Translations under genes and position numbers: made by a program
The notes under the pieces: generated by a model
Database searches by the model: none
What the model was told of the DNA's origin: nothing
What the model saw: only the letters and a program-made list of their open reading frames with translations
Assembly: GCA_030248215.1 (NCBI GenBank)
Contig: JASANG010001449.1
Coordinates: 1 to 64,000, forward strand
Origin: Enoplolaimus lenunculus
Taxonomy: Eukaryota; Nematoda; Enoplea; Enoplida; Thoracostomopsidae
Direction of reading: 5' to 3'
Length of the DNA: 64,000 nt
Shown here: positions 12,100-23,800 of the stretch, piece by piece
Position numbering within the stretch: position 1 is the stretch's first letter
Layout: each line of letters opens with the position of its first letter

Positions 12100-12272
12100 A
12101 CATTCAAAAATGTGAGGCCATTAAATTGCCTTGAAAAATCTGACGCTCAAATCCCCTCCACCTTCCCTGTCTGAGGAGGGGGAGGAGGAGGGGGAGATGT
12201 GTAAACCCCCCTTCACCTCCTCCTGTTAGGAGGGGGAGGAGGAGGGGGGTGTAAAACCGGCCTTTTTACACT
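12100..12272 (-). repeat. Polinton right terminal inverted repeat
   Basis: CCTCC and GGAGG-rich blocks end in GTAAAACCGGCCTTTTTACA at 12251-12270. They mirror the left terminal repeat in inverse orientation, and ACTGCCATC follows immediately. Confidence 0.75.
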
Positions 12273-12504
12273 ACTGCCATCGAGTAACCTTAAGCTTTAG
12301 AGCAATTTTTTTGCTTAATAGGTTTAGGCTGACTTAGGAATATGCTTATTCCTGCGTTTCTTATGAATATGCTTATTCTTACAATTCGGCAAAAAGCTCA
12401 GGAATATGCTCATGCTACTACTGCATGCCTGTTCTTGACATTGATTAATCAATGAAAGACTGTGACATGTTTTTGCAGGATTGTCGTTTTGACATTGTGA
12501 ATTG

Positions 12505-12960
12505 TAGTAAATTGAGCGAAGCTCGGAGTTTCGCCAAGCGTTTTATGTCCGTACGCCGTTTATTAGCTACAGGCTAGTATGCAAAAATTCACCTAAATTA
12601 TGACTCTACATGATTTCTCTAATTATTGCAGTTACAAGCAATTTAATTTCAGCAATAAAGGGTTTTTCATGCGAGAAATCTGAATACATTGTTTACAAAA
12701 CTCCAAAACCGATAATTGAGTAGTTAGGTAATAGACAATTTGCATGATAGCATATTTTATAAGCTTATATTAGGACTTTTTACAATATTGCACTAATGAT
12801 TAGGGTTAAAAGCAATCTAATTTCAGCACTAAAGGGTTTTTGGGTGTGAGAAATTTGAATATATTATTTACAAACCTGCAAAACTGACAATTGAATAGTC
12901 AGCTAATAGCTAATTTGTATATTGAGGAATCTGAATAAATTGTTTACATAGTTAGCTATA
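12505..12960. repeat. Satellite-bearing element copy (175-bp unit family)
   Basis: It begins ATTGAGCGAAGCTCGGAGTT and holds two copies of an approximately 173-bp unit marked by AGCACTAAAGGGTTTTTGGG (repeat marks near 12658 and 12831). The same family fills 34136-35091. This copy looks truncated on the right. Confidence 0.7.
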
Positions 12961-13276
12961 AAACCATGGGAAATTTTACCACCGAAATTGCCAGAACATA
13001 CGTCGAACATTTGAAATGTACTATCGTCAGATCACAGAATTATATAGTTTGGTGAAAATAAAAAATAAAATTGAAATAGTTCGGATTTAAAGCGGAGTTC
13101 GTTGCGAACGGTAAGGGGTGTGCTTTCGCTCCTGCCGGACCGATGGAGAAAGGTGAAAATAGAAATAACATTTTCCAGGAAGAATTCGCGTTCAAAACGT
13201 GGTTTTTTCCCTAAAGCTTAACCCATTGCTTCAATTTTACTCCAGGACTCCACAACAAATTTCCATTTAAGATAGC
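12961..13276. other. Intergenic, nothing recognised
   Basis: No gene, RNA or clear repeat is seen in this short spacer between the satellite-bearing element and the next MITE. Confidence 0.4.
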
Positions 13277-13863
13277 ATGGTGCAATCGGAGATGAAAAAT
13301 ACTGGAGCCGGAGGTCAACAAAACTTGCCGGAGCTGGAGGTGAGATGAAATTGGATAGTAGGCCATTGTAAAGAACAGTGGCGGAAAAATTATCAGTCTA
13401 AAGCTTAAGCGTACTCTTTTCTAGTCCCACAGAAAAACGTTCTGCCCCTGATCTTTACATGGGCCGCAAAAATGATGGTTATTTAATTTTAGCCAATATC
13501 TGCAATATGTTGTTAAGTTGTTTGATTTTACGCTTTTTTTCTGTGAAATTTCGAAAGAAAATTCTAACGTAAAAATTGTGACAAAAGAAAAAGGAACGCC
13601 CTGAACAGATAAATTTTGCAATATTATGCAAAATTTTACTACAGAAATTGCCGGAACCTCCTGCAAAATGTCTACCTGAGCCGTATGCCGATTTTCTGCC
13701 GTAGCCGAAGGCAGTCTTCGGGTTTGTAACATTTAGAGCTGTTTGACTTTGGTCTTTTTTCGAATCATAGTTGCTGTTATTGAAAACATAACTGTCATAT
13801 TAATCTCGGTCCAGATTTAGCACCAGTATCGGATCCGGAGCCAGACCTCCGGTTGTACCCTGC
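13277..13863. mobile_element. hAT-like MITE, CCGGAG class (long form)
   Basis: The element is flanked by a perfect 8-bp duplication, AAGATAGC (13269-13276 and 13864-13871), the hAT signature. Its ends derive from CAGGGTGCAATCGGAGGT, and CCGGAG/CTGGAG hexamers are iterated inside both ends. The core carries TGCAAAATTTTACTACAGAA, shared with other copies. A roughly 100-bp inner segment near the right end is also present at 42130-42245 but absent from the 352-bp copy at 24943. Confidence 0.85.
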
Positions 13864-14071
13864 AAGATAGCTATTAAGTAAAAACCAAAAATTATGCTTA
13901 TTCGATAACCTCGAGAATTTGCCGTGTTTTAAAAGAGACGGCATGCACGCCGTTTCAAAAATACCACAGTAACCAAAATAGCAGCAACGGATATTTAAAG
14001 TTTAAATATTTCCATGATCATTTTTCCGCCAAAATAGATGAAGCATTTAAGGGTGATAAAAATGCCTCAAT

Positions 14072-14489
14072 CAGGGTGCAACCGGAATTCCGGTTCCGGT
14101 AGGAAAATCCGGTATTTTGCACTATCAGGTTCCAGTACAACAAATCCCGTATTTTTTCAGCGGAATTTTCCGGTAATTTTGGTATTGAAAATTTTTTCAC
14201 TCGAAAATTTAAGAAAAATGGCATATTATTCGAACTGATTTATCTAAAACTGTCCGAGCGTGTATTGCCAAAATTTTCAATTTGTGCCACACTCCATAAT
14301 TTATCATGTTTCCATCTACTGCATTTGTCCCAGGATTTTGGCATTCTAAATAGTGTGTTTACAGCAATAAAAGCGATAGTATAGCGCTTAAAAATGAATT
14401 TTTCGGTAACAAGTATTTTTTTGCGGTTCCGGCTCTGGTATTTTTTTAACATTCCGGTTTCGGCATTTTATAATTCCCGTCGCACCCTG
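14072..14489. mobile_element. hAT-like MITE, CCGGAA/TTCCGG class
   Basis: It starts CAGGGTGCAACCGGAATTCC and ends CCCGTCGCACCCTG. CCGGTT, CCGGTA and CCGGTA-like hexamers are repeated next to the ends. The flanking octamers, GCCTCAAT and CCTACAAT, are only roughly alike. Its 418-bp length and core match the element at 29367-30184 once that copy's own insertion is set aside. Confidence 0.8.
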
Positions 14490-15689
14490 CCTACAATGTA
14501 AATCTACTAAGTTATCTGGGTTGGTAATACAAACTTTTAAAACCCAGCGTAAATGCGCGGCATGATGCACAAACGCTTTCGTCGTAAACACAGCGCCTAC
14601 AAATACCGAAAATAAAAACCTAAACTATAGCTCAAACTTTCTTGCTCGAGCAAAACTTCTGACAAATTCCTACCTGCTCATATACAAATTAAACCTGAAC
14701 ACTGTATTTTATTTCAACATTTCATGCTTTCAGACAACAAAGTTACAACACAGATATATATGCACTTAAAATTCAATTCGTGATGTTTTTAGTTAGTTGC
14801 TTAAAAACTAAAACAATGTCACAACTATTGATATCAGGTTTTGTTGATAAATAAAAGCCTAAATCATTATAATAGTAATTAGAAATTGCGATACGATATT
14901 AGCACAGAAACACGCAATACATCACATTGCTTTTACCGCTAATACAGAACACAGACGCTGGCAAACATTTTGCAAGATTGCAATCATTTTGAATATCTGA
15001 AGGATTCAATTCGATGCACAATTCGAGAAAAATTTTGCTTGTTGCACGTTTTAATCATTACCAAAGTCTCGACCTATGTTCACTATATAAACCTGCGATC
15101 CTAATCCAGTCAATACCTCAAGCTTAACCTAAGTGTAAGCCTAATACTAATCCTTAGCCCACGCTTCACAGTCTGCCACTGGGCAGGCCTCTATAATTAA
15201 CCTCAGGCCAAAGGCCAAAGTTGTTTGTAAAACCCTTGATATGTAAATGCCGGAAAATATACCAAAAACAGCAAAGTAAACAATAGCAGCCATAATAATA
15301 TACATCGTATACAATTGAATCACATGATGAACCAAACAGACCACACAAAGCAAAACTCTGCCACTGGATTTGCGAATAGCACAAAAAGTCAACCCACCCT
15401 GCTATCACTCAAATGTTAAATTTCGTTATACACTGCTAAAAACCATGTCATTTTTGTTATATGTTTAGAGCTAAATATTCCAAGCACTTCGTGGCTACAA
15501 AGTATTTCACAATTTCTGGCTCCTAATTTTTTTGTAGGGTGTCAATTTCCAACACTTATGAGATACACATGTCAACTCGCCTACTTGAGGTTTCCAAAAT
15601 GGTTGGTAAAGTACAGCTGCAATAACATCCAAGCTACTCGTGTTTTTTCTACGAAAATAATAAACATTGTAATATATAAATATATTTAT
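14490..15689. other. Intergenic, nothing recognised
   Basis: AT-rich sequence without a gene I can support. The short ORFs at 15147-15408 and 15507-15863 overlap each other in several frames and match no family known to me. Confidence 0.45.
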
Positions 15690-16080
15690 CAGGGTGCAAA
15701 GCGGAACTGAGTTATACCGGAATCGGAACAGCAAATTTATACCGGAATCGGAACTACAAAATTTGTGACAATACGAATAATTTTTATTAAGAAGCCTAAT
15801 ATTGATTTCTGATGTCTGTTGGTTGACAATTCTCAAAACGTCACATGAACAAATTGGCATCATTTTTTGGTTCTGTAAAGCTAAACTACAAAACTACAAT
15901 CAGTTATTGTTACGTTAACTTATCTAAAACAATTTACAAGATAAATGATGCAGAATATTTATATAACATATCACAACATGTAGCGCTAAAATTAAAATAC
16001 GGAAATTCGGATTCCGATTGCTCGTGCAATCGGAATCGAAATCGGAAGTCGTTTTAGATCGGAATTCTGATTGCACCATG
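15690..16080. mobile_element. hAT-like MITE, TCCGAT/CGGAAC class
   Basis: It starts CAGGGTGCAAAGCGGAACTG and ends CTGATTGCACCATG. ACCGGAATCGGAAC is iterated at the left and CGGATTCCGATTGC-type units at the right. The same class occurs at 43632, 54169 and 56681. The target octamers are weakly alike (ATATTTAT and ATACACGT). Confidence 0.75.
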
Positions 16081-16136
16081 ATACACGTAGATGTATATAT
16101 ATCGCATATGAAACATTGTGGTGTGTGAATATCTAT

Positions 16137-16137
<1 letters not shown>

Positions 16138-16184
<47 letters not shown>

Positions 16185-16205
16185 AATATATATATTATAT
16201 ACGTA
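16138..16205. repeat. (TA)n microsatellite
   Basis: A run of TA with a few ACATA interruptions. It is simple sequence, not a promoter I can support. Confidence 0.9.
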
Positions 16206-18022
16206 TACATAGAACGAAAATGTTACAAACAACAAAAGTTGGTGTAAGAGATCAAAAAAACAAGCGGCGCGTCACACGAGAGAGAAAGAAGAAAAAACAA
16301 AAATTAATCAGACAATGATAATAATAAAATTCCAAAGAATCCGACAACAATACCAAAAATAATGGATATCCATATACGTATGTCGTCTCCATAGCGATCG
16401 CTTTTTTCTGTTCTTCGTTTACCATAAAATATGCAATGAATTTCGAAATTTATTTTGTGAATAAAACCTCGCCTTCGCGAAACAAACTTAATTAATAATT
16501 ACAGTAGCACAAAGCATTTCTGAGCAAGTCAATAAATGATACTGACAAGAAATGAAAACTGCAAACCAACAATTATACAGTTTTAAATCAGTAATCATAT
16601 ACTTTACTCGACTCAAATACCACCAATAGCGTACTGTACAAATTTAGACTCAATGTCCGGCTCGGAAAAAACTAATATCCGGCTCCAGTTTCGGCGTCCG
16701 GTAAAATTAATATCCTACCAACAGGTGGCACCGAATCCACAATCTTACAAATCCGAATCCAATATTAATTTGCCCAATCCAAATGTTGCCTGTTACAAAT
16801 TTCAGACATATTTATGATTTGTTTCAGAATATCAACGCAATACCAGCCGCATAACTTTTAAGCGTTGATTATTTCATGCTCGACCTCAGTTTTGTGCGAG
16901 ATTTGTGACCTGAAACAAAGAACTTTGATTGATTTATAACACAAGTTATTTAAAAATTTTATTGTTTAAAACTGAAAAAAACACATTGCCGAACACAGAT
17001 GGATTCAGCTTTTTCGCAGCCGAATCCGGATCCTGACCGCAAATTTTTGCCTAATCAGAATTTGAATCTAAATCACTGTACCCACCCTGCCTCTCGATCC
17101 CGGATTATACGTGCCAGAATAGTTTTAGCTAAAACATACGTACTTTATAACATACTATAAGATAGAATGATAGAGACAGGTCATATAAATATATACGTAA
17201 AACAGCGGATCAAAAATAACGAAAAAATAATATATATATTGGCGTTAACACGAAGTTAGCATCAACAGTTGATATAAGAGCATTGAGTCCCAAATTAAAG
17301 TGAATAAACCCAAAGAAAATAAACAACTGGTTGTTGTTGGTTATGCACGAGCAAAACAGATCATCAATTTGTATAAATATACATACGTACACATATGTCA
17401 ATATTGACGTGCCACTGAATGCCTTACGGTGGTCGGGTGACACTACCGTTTTGGACCATTTCAATGCCACACAGCATCGTATGTGAATTGCCGTCCGCTG
17501 TTGGGCGACATGACAAGATTCAAAAAGTATAGCGTCAGTGTAACTTTTTTCACTTTTCACTTAACTTATAATAATTAAGAGACAAAACTGTAAACAAATT
17601 CCAGTAATGATTTTGTCACATCGTTCAACGCTATATTTTTATTTCAAACAGAACTATAAATCACAAATGTGAAACAAAAATGTTTCCATAAATATAAATC
17701 GAAATAAAATGTTTTTGAAATGTCAACGAGAAAACACGCAGGACATCGCATGGTGTCGTCCATCAAAAATGAATAAAATTTTGAAATAATATTCCGCAGT
17801 GGCATCCAATTCAAATCCGGTTCAGGCATAGTCTTCACCATTCGCTCCGCAGTGAACGATGAATGCTTATGTAATTGGCATTTATTTGTGATTAAGTGCT
17901 ATTCCGGGGAAAAATTCCATCCGATAGACCGGCTGATAATAACTTGTACGTTTCTGACATGGCAACATCCGAAACCAATCTCACATTGATTTTGTCGTTG
18001 ACAAATATTGTTTGGTTGATAC
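16206..18022. other. Intergenic with degraded CCGGCT-type repeat
   Basis: Around 16655-17095, words such as TGTCCGGCTCGG, TATCCGGCTCC and CGAATCCGGATCC, ending CCCACCCTGCC, look like a badly decayed MITE of the CAGGGTG group. Nothing else is recognised. The frames at 17210-17560 and 17644-17841 are unmatched. Confidence 0.45.
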
Positions 18023-18386
18023 CAGGGATCGACCGGGTATTAATTTTATCGGTTACCGGAACCGGAGCCGGACTGCGAATTTTGTACCGGAACCGGATAT
18101 AGGATCTAAATTTGCACACTATTGGAAGTATTTGAGTCGTGCAAAAATATGTATTTATGGATTTAACATTAATTTTTGGGTCAGTGTCCATTCATGAATT
18201 GCTCGGAATAGCAGTTGCCCATGTAGTCGCTTCAAAATATCTAGTATTTTGACGTGCAAAAAACAGTTTTATGATATTTGGAACCACAACCACAAATATC
18301 TGGTATCCAATAGGTTTATACCGGATACGGGAACCGGATACGGATGTCGGATATTAAACCGGAATCGGATATCCTGTCGATCTCTG
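18023..18386. mobile_element. hAT-like MITE, CCGGAT class
   Basis: The ends are CAGGGATCGACCGGGTAT and, inverted, CAGAGATCGACAGGATAT. CCGGATA, CCGGAAC and CGGATAT hexamers fill both flanks. The flanking octamers, GTTGATAC and GTTTATAT, agree at six of eight positions. It has the same architecture as the other classes with another hexamer. Confidence 0.75.
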
Positions 18387-20885
18387 GTTTATATAGAGAT
18401 AACATAATAGTACTAGCATTTGAGTGTGCAATACATATTTATAAGCCGCGACTGCCTAAATCCATCAACCTCGTTTTTAAAATGGTCTCCGCATTTAAAC
18501 GTGGAACATTAAAGTGTTTGTAGCAATCCTAGTCGTCCATACGCAATTTATTCTAAGAAATTGCAACTAGACTTAAACCTTGAATACACACACACTGTAC
18601 TCCGCTGCTTACAATCAACCCTGATTATAGAAAAACTTCGTCCCGGCCTAAGATGACAATTCAACCCCTTAAATTGTTCATTTACTGATACATTTTATCG
18701 TTTATACCGACAGACTATATTTTTTTACTGAACTGACTGGCCATATTTGACACTGCGAATACGTCAGCATGTCGCTATAAACACAATTCAAACCAACAAA
18801 ACTAAAAGTAACAATAAAATAATAATAATAATAATAACCGAAATAAACAAAAATGCGTATACAGAATGAATCATAAAGCAAAGAGAGCATTCAGTATTCA
18901 AGTTACAGAGATAAATCTCAAGTTAATGTTTTAGCGCCGGGTAATTGCCCGAACTTATTGCGCAGTCAACAAAAGCTTATCGGTTAGTGTTCGAAAAAAC
19001 AGTGATAAGGATTGAAAGTTTGCTACACACCCACAACTTACAATACCGTACCGGCTAAGACAAGATTCCAGCCTTGAAAGCAAACTGCGCAATAAATACG
19101 CAAAAATCAGAATCAGACGGCAACCTCAAATTTAAGTCGAAATTTTTAATAACGAGTTGGTAATGTCATAATTGGTTTTAACAACAATTCACAGCTGGAC
19201 TACTGTGCACATCCCCAGACTTAGGCATAGGTAATTTTTCCTAAATTAAGCCTGATATACCCGAACCTTGCTTCGAGCATTAATACAATTAATATAGCGA
19301 TCGCTTCAATACGACTTGAAAATGTGTTAAGAACAACTACACTTAACAGTTTACCTATTTAGTGCTTTGCAACAATAAGGTGTAATTATAAAATATTTCA
19401 ATATCTTCAAGCAACAATGATTAATGACAATTAATAATTAGTAAAAAATTGCTAAATGCAACACAGGTTGTAAACCAGCGATCATAACATAAGTGCAAGT
19501 CTCGCGTTGTATTATTCGTGCTACACACAAAATATAACGTACACAAACGCGAGCAATGAAAATACATAGTTTTTTCATCAATTATTATTGTAATGTCACT
19601 TACGGGAATGAATTCGAATCAAAAACATGTCGTTTCAACCCGGGAGGGAAACCAACAGTTACTACAAAAAAGACCCATGTTGTCGATATCGTGGAGTGAA
19701 CAGCACCATTCAAACATCAAAGCACATTAAAACCGTCTACGCCATTCGAAGAACCGGGGCGTCCAAAATGTCTCTATATTTCGTGAAACAGTTGTTCACA
19801 TTGGCGACCCCATACCGCATGTCATGTCAACGATCCCGTTGTGTACAACCAAACCAAACGTTGTTGTTAATGAATTTGACCCAAAACAAGTGTGGCTGCA
19901 GCAAAGCGTAATAACGCAGCTAACTGTAGATCCAGCGAGAGACAGTAAGTACTGAACACAGGAATGCGCCACGCACCATACAAATGCCGAGGAATAAACA
20001 TAACAAGTTCATTTTCAGATTTGCTTTCGAATCGAAGCGAAACGTAGTCGGACGTGTTAAAAATTCGAATTTTAAAACCAATTTGAATGAAAACCCCGTC
20101 ATCAAAGCACCAAAAACCGGTAGTTTGTTGTATTAGCGCCGTCGTTGTAGACGTCAAACGTAGCGTGTTGCGAAATTGTTACGGCAACACCAAAACTGAC
20201 ACAGAAAAAGTGATAATGGAAGAGATGGGCACGCATTACAACAAAAACTGGACGAACAAAGTGTTGTTTCATGGTGGCAGCATGTTCGAGGGATCCAATG
20301 AGTATGCGGTGGGATCCTTAAAAATACAACAAACATTTGTATTTGAGGCGACGAATTTTGAATGGCATCGGTGAAGTGGTGTGTGTATGTATGAAATTAA
20401 AAGTATCAAAAATTTCAGCAAATTATATCTAACTTAACCAAATTTCCAGCTCGGGTTTGAGCAGCAGTATTGTCAAACGGGTGTTGTAACATATATGGTT
20501 AGTTGGTTATTGGTTCTCTAATTTTTGTGCGAAAAAACGCAAAATTTGTCACGGTTTATAGCAATTATTCTGTATGCCACTTTGCCGAAATTGAAATTCG
20601 ATGGTATAGCAGTTGGACTGTTTGAAAACTTATTATTGGCACGCCATAGACGCTACGTACAAACAATTAAGAATATGGCAGTAAGTCCCTACACTAAAAC
20701 GACAATTAAAAGTAATTTTTCTAAATACTTAATTATATACCCATTCCGCTGGCAAGATTTTTGAAAATTATACCGGGACAAAACTTATGCAACTTTTTAC
20801 AGTACGGGCAGACATAAAAATCGGACGAACAATAATAAACGTCGATTTTTATAATACACCTGAAACGCATGTGAAATGGAAAATT
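18387..20885. other. Intergenic, downstream of the E-protein gene
   Basis: No gene is assigned. Plus-strand frames at 19627-19911 (ATG start) and 20087-20374 are open but match nothing I know. A frame at 20525-20690 ends at a good donor (ATGGCA then GTAAGT at 20691). They could be exons of an unknown gene or chance. Confidence 0.4.
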
Positions 20886-23800
20886 TCAACCTAATAGAAT
20901 TTTAACAACAAAACAATAAAGCACCAGATAAAATGAAAATTTCAAAAAATGAAAATAAAGACGGTTGACTACCGATGGCATCCGTAGCAATTCGAGAGAA
21001 TGATGGCCAGGGCCGGACGAACCAGGCAGGGTCTCAGGACCTGACGGCGGCGGTCCTGGGCCGATGACTGAGCTGCCTGTAGTTGGAAACATTTTCTGAG
21101 CTGGAATCACAGCAGCTGCCGCAGCAGCAGACATTCGCTCTTCCTCGCGACGTTTCAAGCATGCAGCTTTTGGATTTAAATTGCGTTCACGAACCTATAA
21201 CACAAAAACCATAACGAGGCATGAAGCCGTATTTCCGACTGTTTGTAGCACCAATTGCACCCTTGTTACGATGTTAGCCTTTCGTGGTGTCGGGTCGCCC
21301 CTTGTTCCTGGCCTCGATCACTTAAAAAGACTGCGAAGACGGTGATGTACAAAGCGTGTATAAACCGTTTTCGTTGTATAGTACTGAAGCTTATACAATG
21401 AGAGAGCCAGAGGACCGCAAATAAGTATAAACGAGACTAAAATTCAGACACGTAGAATCATCTCTGGGTTAAAGTTAACAGATAGAGTGAGAAACAACGT
21501 AGAGATATAGACAAAAGTCTTAGTGAAATCGCGAGGCGACAGAAGTTGCGATAGTATCTGTCGGATTTGCAAGGTATTCGGTGTGTGTGTCCGTAATACA
21601 ATGCGGCTTGTGGAAATCCTCAACGCTCTGAATAGACGCGGCCGGTTGTAACAGTTTACTAAACAACAATGACAGTGTTATGCTGGTAAATATTAACGCA
21701 GTAGTTAAACTTACGCTAATATTTAATATTATCAACAACTCCTAGCGTGAGATACAACGTAGAGAGATAGACAAAAGTCTTAGTGAAATCGTGCGGCGAC
21801 AGAAGTTGAGATAGTATCGCAACAGGAACGTATCAGGGTTTAACCGGATAAATACTAAAGTGGGGTGCTTATATCCGGCTCCGTCAGTTGTCTGATCCGA
21901 ATATTGTAATGAATATTTCAACAAAGGTAATCTCAATGACGCCAATTTAGTACTACTTGCTATAATGTTTTAATTTGGTTTCTATAACAGCCTTAGTATT
22001 AACTAGCCTTTTTGAAGTACTCACTGCCGCCATTTCAAACAAAATTTACAACGAAATACTATGAGTTTGGACATAAAGAAAGGTATAATGTAGAGTTTTT
22101 GTGTGCTTTTCAGCAACAGATATCCGGTGATGTCGCAAACCGAAGCCGGGTGCCGAATTTTGCCGAGCAGGTTATACGGCTGTATACTGGAAAGCATTGG
22201 ATGTTGAAGGGTGGAAGAATGAGTCAGGAAAACGACTTAAATCGTACTATATGTTTTGGGTGTGTGTCATTTATTGCTAGTTAGTAACACGCATATTTTC
22301 AAACAGTCGTATTGTCATTGTCGAAAATATCATGTTCAGTGATGCAGTATTATTGTGTTTCAAATACCTGAGTTTCCAAGTTTGTAATAACACCAACGGC
22401 ATGATGTAAAATTTGCAGTTTGGTTTGAACTTTGTCAGAATTCAAATGTAACGCGCACATCCTGCCAAGTTCTTTAAATGCTTCGTTTATGTCACGAACA
22501 CGAACACTGAAATCAACAACATAAACGGATTTGAACATGAAAAGTTTTCCAATTCTCTGAGATCAATAACAGCATTAAAATGACCAACAATAATAACATT
22601 AACTGTAGCGTTTCTATTAGTTTTCTTTCCTTCTCACAATGAGCGAAGTTCCAACTGTGAACAAAATTAAATTTTTAAAAAATTTCATAAAAACAATTAA
22701 TCTTTCTAGTTGAACTTTGATCGCATGGTAATCAAACAGCTTGTAGAACAATGACACGCGGAATAGTAAAATTACCACAGAAGTTAACGTAGATTTAAAG
22801 CCAGATGCTATTACTTATATAAGTGACTTTCCTTCGAGATGACAAAACTATAACAGGAAACACATTCAACCCTGAAGGGCTACATAATTACAATAAAATA
22901 TTGTTATCAAAATATTATAAACGCGAATGCGAACAGGAATAAATTACTCGATCGAGTTTTTACATTTTGTTCAAATGCATTGATTGTCTATCGTTGGTAT
23001 GTTTTGATTGCCAGTTGGCTCACTCACCACCACAACCCTCCGATACAACAATTATGCATACGTACCGTTCACGCGCATTATTCGCCTGGCGTCGTTCTTT
23101 TTCTTTGACTTCTCGTACCTCCGGCGGATCGTTGTTATCGTCATCTTCGTCATCCTCTTCTTCCGATAACGACTGTTGTGGATTGTGTTGATGTCTTTGT
23201 AATTGTTGTTGATGGATTTTCTTCATGCAAGAAGACGAACTGCCAGAAATCGATGATCCAGTTGCGATTGTGCTGCTTGTTCCACCGGAAATCCCTGTCA
23301 CTGATATTCCTCCGCTGCTCACAGAGGTGCTTGTACCACCGGAGCTGCCGCCGCTAACCGGATTAAATCGCGTCTTCTTTTTCGCTGCTGAAAAAACAAC
23401 AATATGACCACATTTACGATGATAGATTGTCGGCATATATATATTTTCTTTGATCGCTGTGCTACGCAGTTATGGAATCTTTTCGCCACGCCTAATTGTT
23501 TACATATACATCATAAGTCTGGTAATATGTATCCCTGGGTGCACAATGTAACTTTCAATCGGAATTCTGTTTGCACTCTGATACATCCCAGTCGCACGGG
23601 ATTTAAAAATAATACTCGCGCACCATTTACCTTCATTCGTTGGTTTGCTGGTCGTATTTTTACCACGATATGACGTCATTGCACCTCCAACTGAGTTAAT
23701 GCCAATTACTGGGGATGTCATAAACGATGAACTTTGATTCGAATGACGTGAAGTTGGCCCACAACCACCAGAATTACAACTAAGCAGTGCCGCAGTGTCG

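Larger units (their letters stand above)
1468..12272 (-). mobile_element. Polinton/Maverick fossil, broken
   Basis: This is an old Polinton (Maverick), the self-replicating virus-like DNA transposons. The left end, AGTGTAAAAAGGCCGG at 1468, is repeated in inverse orientation ending at 12272. The inverted repeats run inward through matching CCTCC-rich blocks. ACTGCCATC occurs at 1456-1464 and again at 12273-12281, a likely target duplication with a small offset. Recognisable minus-strand parts, in reading order, are a C2H2 finger and N-terminal part of protein-primed PolB, a retroviral-type integrase, the packaging ATPase, a NADAR-like protein and a TBP-like protein. I do not recognise capsid genes. 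The element is plainly broken, with roughly ten or more breaks over the recognisable genes. Terminal repeats look about 85% alike by eye, so it is not recent. Confidence 0.82.

Noticed and set aside
16138-16205. TA-rich tract as a promoter or origin
   Set aside because: It is a plain microsatellite far from any gene start.
19627-20374. Plus-strand open frames downstream of the E-protein gene as genes
   Set aside because: No recognised domain, no consistent splice pairing and no homologue that I know. Left as unassigned.
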